Positions 60,420-64,000 of a stretch of 64,000 nt of DNA are shown one piece after another. The translations under genes were made by a program, and so were the position numbers. The DNA lies in assembly GCA_037138595.1 (NCBI GenBank), contig JBAXIB010000004.1:73594-137593 (forward strand), written 5' to 3'. The notes under the pieces are model-generated. The model was given only the letters and a program-made list of their open reading frames with translations, did no database searches and was not told the origin of the DNA. Origin of the DNA: UBA4742 sp037138595 (lineage in GTDB: Bacteria; Actinomycetota; Acidimicrobiia; Acidimicrobiales; Acidimicrobilacustridaceae). Each line of letters starts with the position of its first letter. The first letter of the stretch is position 1.

Positions 60420-63400
60420 ATGTCGGCTCGACGATCACCTGCCCCGCGAGGCAACACGACGCTTATTTCGAGAACGGCGCGCGCGAAAATAGGCACCGCG
60501 CTCATCGCGCTGGTTGTCATCGGGAGCTCGCTCGCCGTCGTCGCCCCTGTAGCGGTCGCCACTGCCACGCCTGTCGGCCTTTGTGACACGCCCATCGTGA
60601 ATCCCGTCGCCTGCGAGAACACGAAGGTTGGGAATCCGAAAAGCGAATGGGATATCACCGGTGCGGGCGACACCACCATTCAAGGGTTCGCCACCGACAT
60701 CAGTGTCAACGTTGGCGAAACAGCTCGATTCAAGATCGACACCGATGCCAGCGCGTACTCAATTGCGATCTATCGGCTTGGGTACTACGGCGGCTTGGGT
60801 GCCCGCTTGGTCGATTCCGCGGCGCCGAGCGCGTCGTTACCTCAAATCCAACCGGCGTGTCTTACCGATGCAACAACCGGCCTCGTCGACTGCGGCAACT
60901 GGGGTGAATCGGCGTCGTGGGCGGTGCCCGCGGATGCGGTATCGGGCATTTACATCGCTCGACTCATCCGCACCGACACTGGCGGCGCTAGCCACATCGT
61001 GTTCGTAGTGCGAAATGATGCCAGTCATTCCGATGTCATGGTGCAAACCTCAGACGCAGCGTGGGAGGCCTACAACAACTACGGCGGAGCGTCGCTGTAT
61101 GCAGCCGCAACGGCGACTGGCCGTGCAACCAAAGTCAGTTACAACCGGCCATTCAATACGCGGGCAAACTCCAACGAGGACTGGCTATTCCATAGCGAGT
61201 ATCCGATGCTGCGCTGGCTCGAATCGAACGGGTATGACCTCAGCTATACGACCGACGTTGACAGTGACCGCCGTGGTTCGCTGATCCAGCAGCACAAGAC
61301 CTTCGTATCAGTCGGTCACGACGAATACTGGTCGGCAGCTCAACGCTCAAACGTGGAATTAGCACGCGATCAAGGCGTCAATTTGGCGTTTTTCAGCGGC
61401 AATTCGGTCTTTTGGAAATTTCGGTGGGAGCCAAGTATCGACGCCTCCGCAACCACTGACCGAACCATCGTCACCTACAAGGAAACCTATGACGGAGCCG
61501 TTACTGACCCCGATCACCCCGAGATTTGGACGGGAACGTGGCGCGACCCTCGCTTCACTCCACCGACAGACGGCGGTCGACCCGAAAACGCGCTAATGGG
61601 CACGATGTTCATGGTGAATGGTGCCATTTCGACCAACCGGTCAATCATCATTCCAGCCTTAGAGGGTAAAGCTCGTTTTTGGCGAGATACCACGGTTGCC
61701 AACCTCGCAGCCGGAACAAAGGCGACCCTTCCCATCGGATCACTCGGTTATGAGTGGGACTCTGACATCGACAACGGATCACGGCCCGCCGGACTGGTCC
61801 AGCTTTCGACATCAACCTACTCGGTGACTCCCAATTTGCTCCTTGATTACGGCACTACTTATGGCGCCGGTTCAGCGACACACCACTTGACGATGTACAA
61901 AGCATCAAGTGGCGCGCTGGTCTTCGGAGCCGGCACCGTTCAGTGGTCCTGGGGGCTCAACGCTACCCACGATCCACCCGGCATGGCCGTTGACGTTCGC
62001 ATGCAGCAAGCAACGGTCAACCTCCTCGCCGACATGCACAACCAACCCGCGACGCTGCAATCACCACTCACGCTCGCGACCGCTTCATCGGACACGGTTG
62101 CGCCTGTTTCCACCATTACTTCGCCGGTATCTGGTGACGTCGGCCAAGTTGGGACGACAATCACTATCGCTGGCACCGCGACCGATTCCGGTGGAGGGAT
62201 CGTTGGGGCAGTCGAGATTTCAACCGACGACGGGACCACCTGGCACCCGGCGACCGGCCGAGACTCGTGGACTTACAGTTTTACGCCACTCACTCCTGGA
62301 CCAATCTCGTTGTTAAGCCGAGCGACTGACGACAGCGGAAATCTGAGTCAACCATTGCCGGCTACCACTTTGGCAATCGCCGCTAACGGCAACACCGTGT
62401 TTTCCGCCGATGCAACACCAACCGTGATCACCGATACTGATGCGTCATCAATTGAAGTCGGCATGAAGTTCCGAAGCAGCACCAATGGATTCATCAGCGG
62501 AGTCCGCTTTTTCAAAAGCGCCATCAATACCGGCACCCACACGGGAACGCTTTGGTCAGCGAGTGGCACGCAACTCGCGACGACAACATTTACCAATGAA
62601 TCCACTAGCGGTTGGCAACAAGCGACGTTCTCCGCGCCGGTCGCGATAACTGCCGACACCGTGTACGTCATCTCGTACCACGCGCCAAATGGCCATTACT
62701 CGGCTGACGACAATTACTTCACACAATCAATTGGCACCGGTGCACTTCATGGTCTCGCCAACAGCGAATCGGCGAACGGCGTGTATCGCTATTCGTCGAC
62801 GGTTGCGTTTCCAACGTCAAGCAACCTCGCGACCAATTACTGGGTCGACGCCGTCTACTCGATAGAGAATTTAGTCGACACAACTCCACCTTCGGTCATC
62901 GACTTCTCGCCCGCGAGTGATGCGATCGATGTATCGACGGCGAGTTCGGTCCATGCTCAGTTTTCTGAATTGGTCGATCCAACATCAATCTCGTTTAACC
63001 TCACGGACTCATCGAATACTTCGATACCAGCGACTGTCACCTACGACAGCACCACGAGTACCGCAATACTGAGAGTCGCCGCTGCATTGGCGACATCCGC
63101 GACCTACACCGCAGTGGTCAGTGGTGCCACCGATCTGGCCGGGAACGTCATGACGGGTAATCAAACGTGGTCGTTTACTACCGCGGCCGTTGCCACCCAA
63201 CCAGGTACCGGCGTTTTCGCCGATGGAATAGTGCCGGACTCTGGCCCCGACACCGACACCGCCGCAGTTGAGATTGGGATGAAGTTCAAAAGTGACAACG
63301 ACGGCTTCATCACTGGGGTTCGATTCTTCAAAGATGCGACGAATACCGGCACGCACTCTGGCGCACTTTGGACTGCGAACGGCACGCTCCTGGCCTCGGT

Positions 63401-64000
63401 GGTTTTCGCCGATGAAACAGCAAGCGGATGGCAACAAGCGACCTTTTCCTCTGCGGTGCCGGTGACGGCAAACACCGTGTATGTCATCTCGTACCATGCC
63501 CCACTTGGTCATTACAGCGTGACCGAGCAGTATTTTGATCAACAGGTTGACAACGCGCCCGTGCATGGCCTCGCCACCACCGAGTCAGCCAACGGGGTCT
63601 ACACCTATTCGGGCAGCGAAGCATTTCCGAGCAGCACGTACCGCGCTTCGAATTATTGGGTTGATGCCACCTATTCGCCAACCGATCCCAACCAAGCTCT
63701 GATCCCCGGAGCACCAACCGGCGTCACCGCAACCGTCGCCAACGCGTCATCCGTCGTCTCATGGACCGCACCGGCATCGAACGGTGGATCAACCATCACT
63801 GGTTACACCATCACCTCAAACCCCGGCGCGTTGACTTGCACCACCACCACGCTGACCTGCACTGTCAGCGGCCTCACCAACGGCACCGCCTACACCTTCA
63901 CCGCCATCGCCACCAACGCCGCCGGACCATCAGCAAGCTCAACCCCATCAGCATCGGTCACGCCACGAACCATCCCCGGAGCACCAACCGGCGTCACCGC
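60420..64000 (+). CDS. Large secreted protein: DMFase-beta-like region, two DUF4082 modules, fibronectin III repeats (3' truncated)
   Basis: The frame is open from ATG 60420 to the window end (about 1194 codons seen). A signal peptide with a long basic n-region ends near residue 49. Residues 95-544 resemble the N,N-dimethylformamidase beta-subunit C-terminal-like region: YRLGYYGGLGARLV, VMVQTSDAAWEAYNNYGG, SVGHDEYWSAAQR and FFSGNSVFWKFRWE. An Ig-like part (about 560-650) follows, then DUF4082 (660-814), a Big_5-type Ig domain (821-920), a second DUF4082 (928-1086) and fn3 modules from 1094. It is probably a surface or extracellular multidomain protein. No clear ribosome-binding site precedes ATG. 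Enzymatic activity is unproven for this secreted class. Confidence 0.85.
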   Translation, partial: MSARRSPAPRGNTTLISRTARAKIGTALIALVVIGSSLAVVAPVAVATATPVGLCDTPIVNPVACENTKVGNPKSEWDITGAGDTTIQGFATDISVNVGETARFKIDTDASAYSIAIYRLGYYGGLGARLVDSAAPSASLPQIQPACLTDATTGLVDCGNWGESASWAVPADAVSGIYIARLIRTDTGGASHIVFVVRNDASHSDVMVQTSDAAWEAYNNYGGASLYAAATATGRATKVSYNRPFNTRANSNEDWLFHSEYPMLRWLESNGYDLSYTTDVDSDRRGSLIQQHKTFVSVGHDEYWSAAQRSNVELARDQGVNLAFFSGNSVFWKFRWEPSIDASATTDRTIVTYKETYDGAVTDPDHPEIWTGTWRDPRFTPPTDGGRPENALMGTMFMVNGAISTNRSIIIPALEGKARFWRDTTVANLAAGTKATLPIGSLGYEWDSDIDNGSRPAGLVQLSTSTYSVTPNLLLDYGTTYGAGSATHHLTMYKASSGALVFGAGTVQWSWGLNATHDPPGMAVDVRMQQATVNLLADMHNQPATLQSPLTLATASSDTVAPVSTITSPVSGDVGQVGTTITIAGTATDSGGGIVGAVEISTDDGTTWHPATGRDSWTYSFTPLTPGPISLLSRATDDSGNLSQPLPATTLAIAANGNTVFSADATPTVITDTDASSIEVGMKFRSSTNGFISGVRFFKSAINTGTHTGTLWSASGTQLATTTFTNESTSGWQQATFSAPVAITADTVYVISYHAPNGHYSADDNYFTQSIGTGALHGLANSESANGVYRYSSTVAFPTSSNLATNYWVDAVYSIENLVDTTPPSVIDFSPASDAIDVSTASSVHAQFSELVDPTSISFNLTDSSNTSIPATVTYDSTTSTAILRVAAALATSATYTAVVSGATDLAGNVMTGNQTWSFTTAAVATQPGTGVFADGIVPDSGPDTDTAAVEIGMKFKSDNDGFITGVRFFKDATNTGTHSGALWTANGTLLASVVFADETASGWQQATFSSAVPVTANTVYVISYHAPLGHYSVTEQYFDQQVDNAPVHGLATTESANGVYTYSGSEAFPSSTYRASNYWVDATYSPTDPNQALIPGAPTGVTATVANASSVVSWTAPASNGGSTITGYTITSNPGALTCTTTTLTCTVSGLTNGTAYTFTAIATNAAGPSASSTPSASVTPRTIPGAPTGVT
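63702..64000 (+). repeat. Tandem fibronectin III repeat, 270-bp unit
   Basis: The segment starting ATCCCCGGAGCACCAACC at 63702 recurs at 63972, a period of exactly 270 bp (90 residues). All 29 bases visible of the second copy match the first. The unit encodes an fn3 domain of the IPGAPTGVTATV...SWTAPASNGGSTITGYTI type. More copies probably follow beyond the window. Confidence 0.85.

Noticed and set aside
1..64000. Prophage, insertion sequence, CRISPR, toxin-antitoxin or restriction-defence island
   Set aside because: I found no transposase, integrase, phage structural gene, terminal inverted repeats or defence genes; gene content is metabolic and housekeeping with even composition.

Overview
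The window looks like a chromosomal segment of a high-GC actinobacterium, most likely a member of the class Acidimicrobiia. This is an inference from gene content: a mycothiol conjugate amidase (Mca), a KstR-like TetR regulator, three F420-dependent luciferase-like oxidoreductases plus the F420 gene cofC, a WS/DGAT wax-ester/triacylglycerol synthase, an actinobacterial imuA'-imuB-dnaE2 cassette with a matching SOS box, and many leaderless start codons preceded at 6-7 nt by a TANNNT -10 element. I see no rRNA, tRNA, CRISPR array, insertion sequence or prophage. The left-most and right-most genes run off the window.

Layout. 1-5.2 kb: a DUF2332 protein (5' truncated), a Nudix hydrolase, an acyl-CoA dehydrogenase/KstR-like operon whose promoter carries a KstR-type operator, and a coupled DUF983 / 45-residue microprotein / membrane-protein operon. 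5.3-12.8 kb: a catabolic island with a nitronate monooxygenase, an F420-dependent oxidoreductase, an acyl-CoA dehydrogenase, a FadD19-like acyl-CoA synthetase, an Hsd4A-like dehydrogenase and a glutaryl-CoA dehydrogenase. This is the kind of gene set used for steroid or other branched/cyclic acyl chains. 12.9-22 kb: a SnoaL-like protein, an alpha/beta hydrolase, a four-cysteine PD-(D/E)XK nuclease, a PAP2 phosphatase, a DsbA-like protein, WS/DGAT, another LLM oxidoreductase, an SDR, and an operon ending in a methyltransferase-Mug DNA glycosylase fusion.

22-40 kb: an LPXTG-anchored CocE-type hydrolase divergent from an AttH/CrtC-like protein and a carotenoid cleavage oxygenase; then an LLM oxidoreductase, a thioesterase, an amidase and a thiolase; then lipoproteins (nuclease, cupredoxin-like, PEBP), a YdjC deacetylase, Mca, a duplicated PhoU/TrkA-C protein, a HAD phosphatase and DoxX. 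40-46 kb: the SOS mutasome cassette. 46-49.6 kb: an Nfu-like protein, a membrane protein, an acyl-CoA dehydrogenase, a TIM-barrel isomerase and RNase HII. 49.7-60.3 kb: an orphan peptide-type ABC binding lipoprotein, a GH38 alpha-mannosidase, and an operon of gpsA, a six-hairpin-type protein and a class III nucleotide cyclase, divergent from cofC and a PIG-L deacetylase. From 60.4 kb to the end lies a large secreted protein with an N,N-dimethylformamidase-beta-like region, two DUF4082 modules and tandem fibronectin III repeats.

The observations most worth following are the methyltransferase-Mug fusion and its coupled small partner, the microprotein locked between two genes by 4-nt overlaps, the KstR-type operator that overlaps a leaderless -10 box, the gpsA/cofC divergent promoters that share one TA step, and the cyclase with a long charged tail in a gpsA operon. 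Function assignments rest on motif and family recognition by eye; no database search was run.
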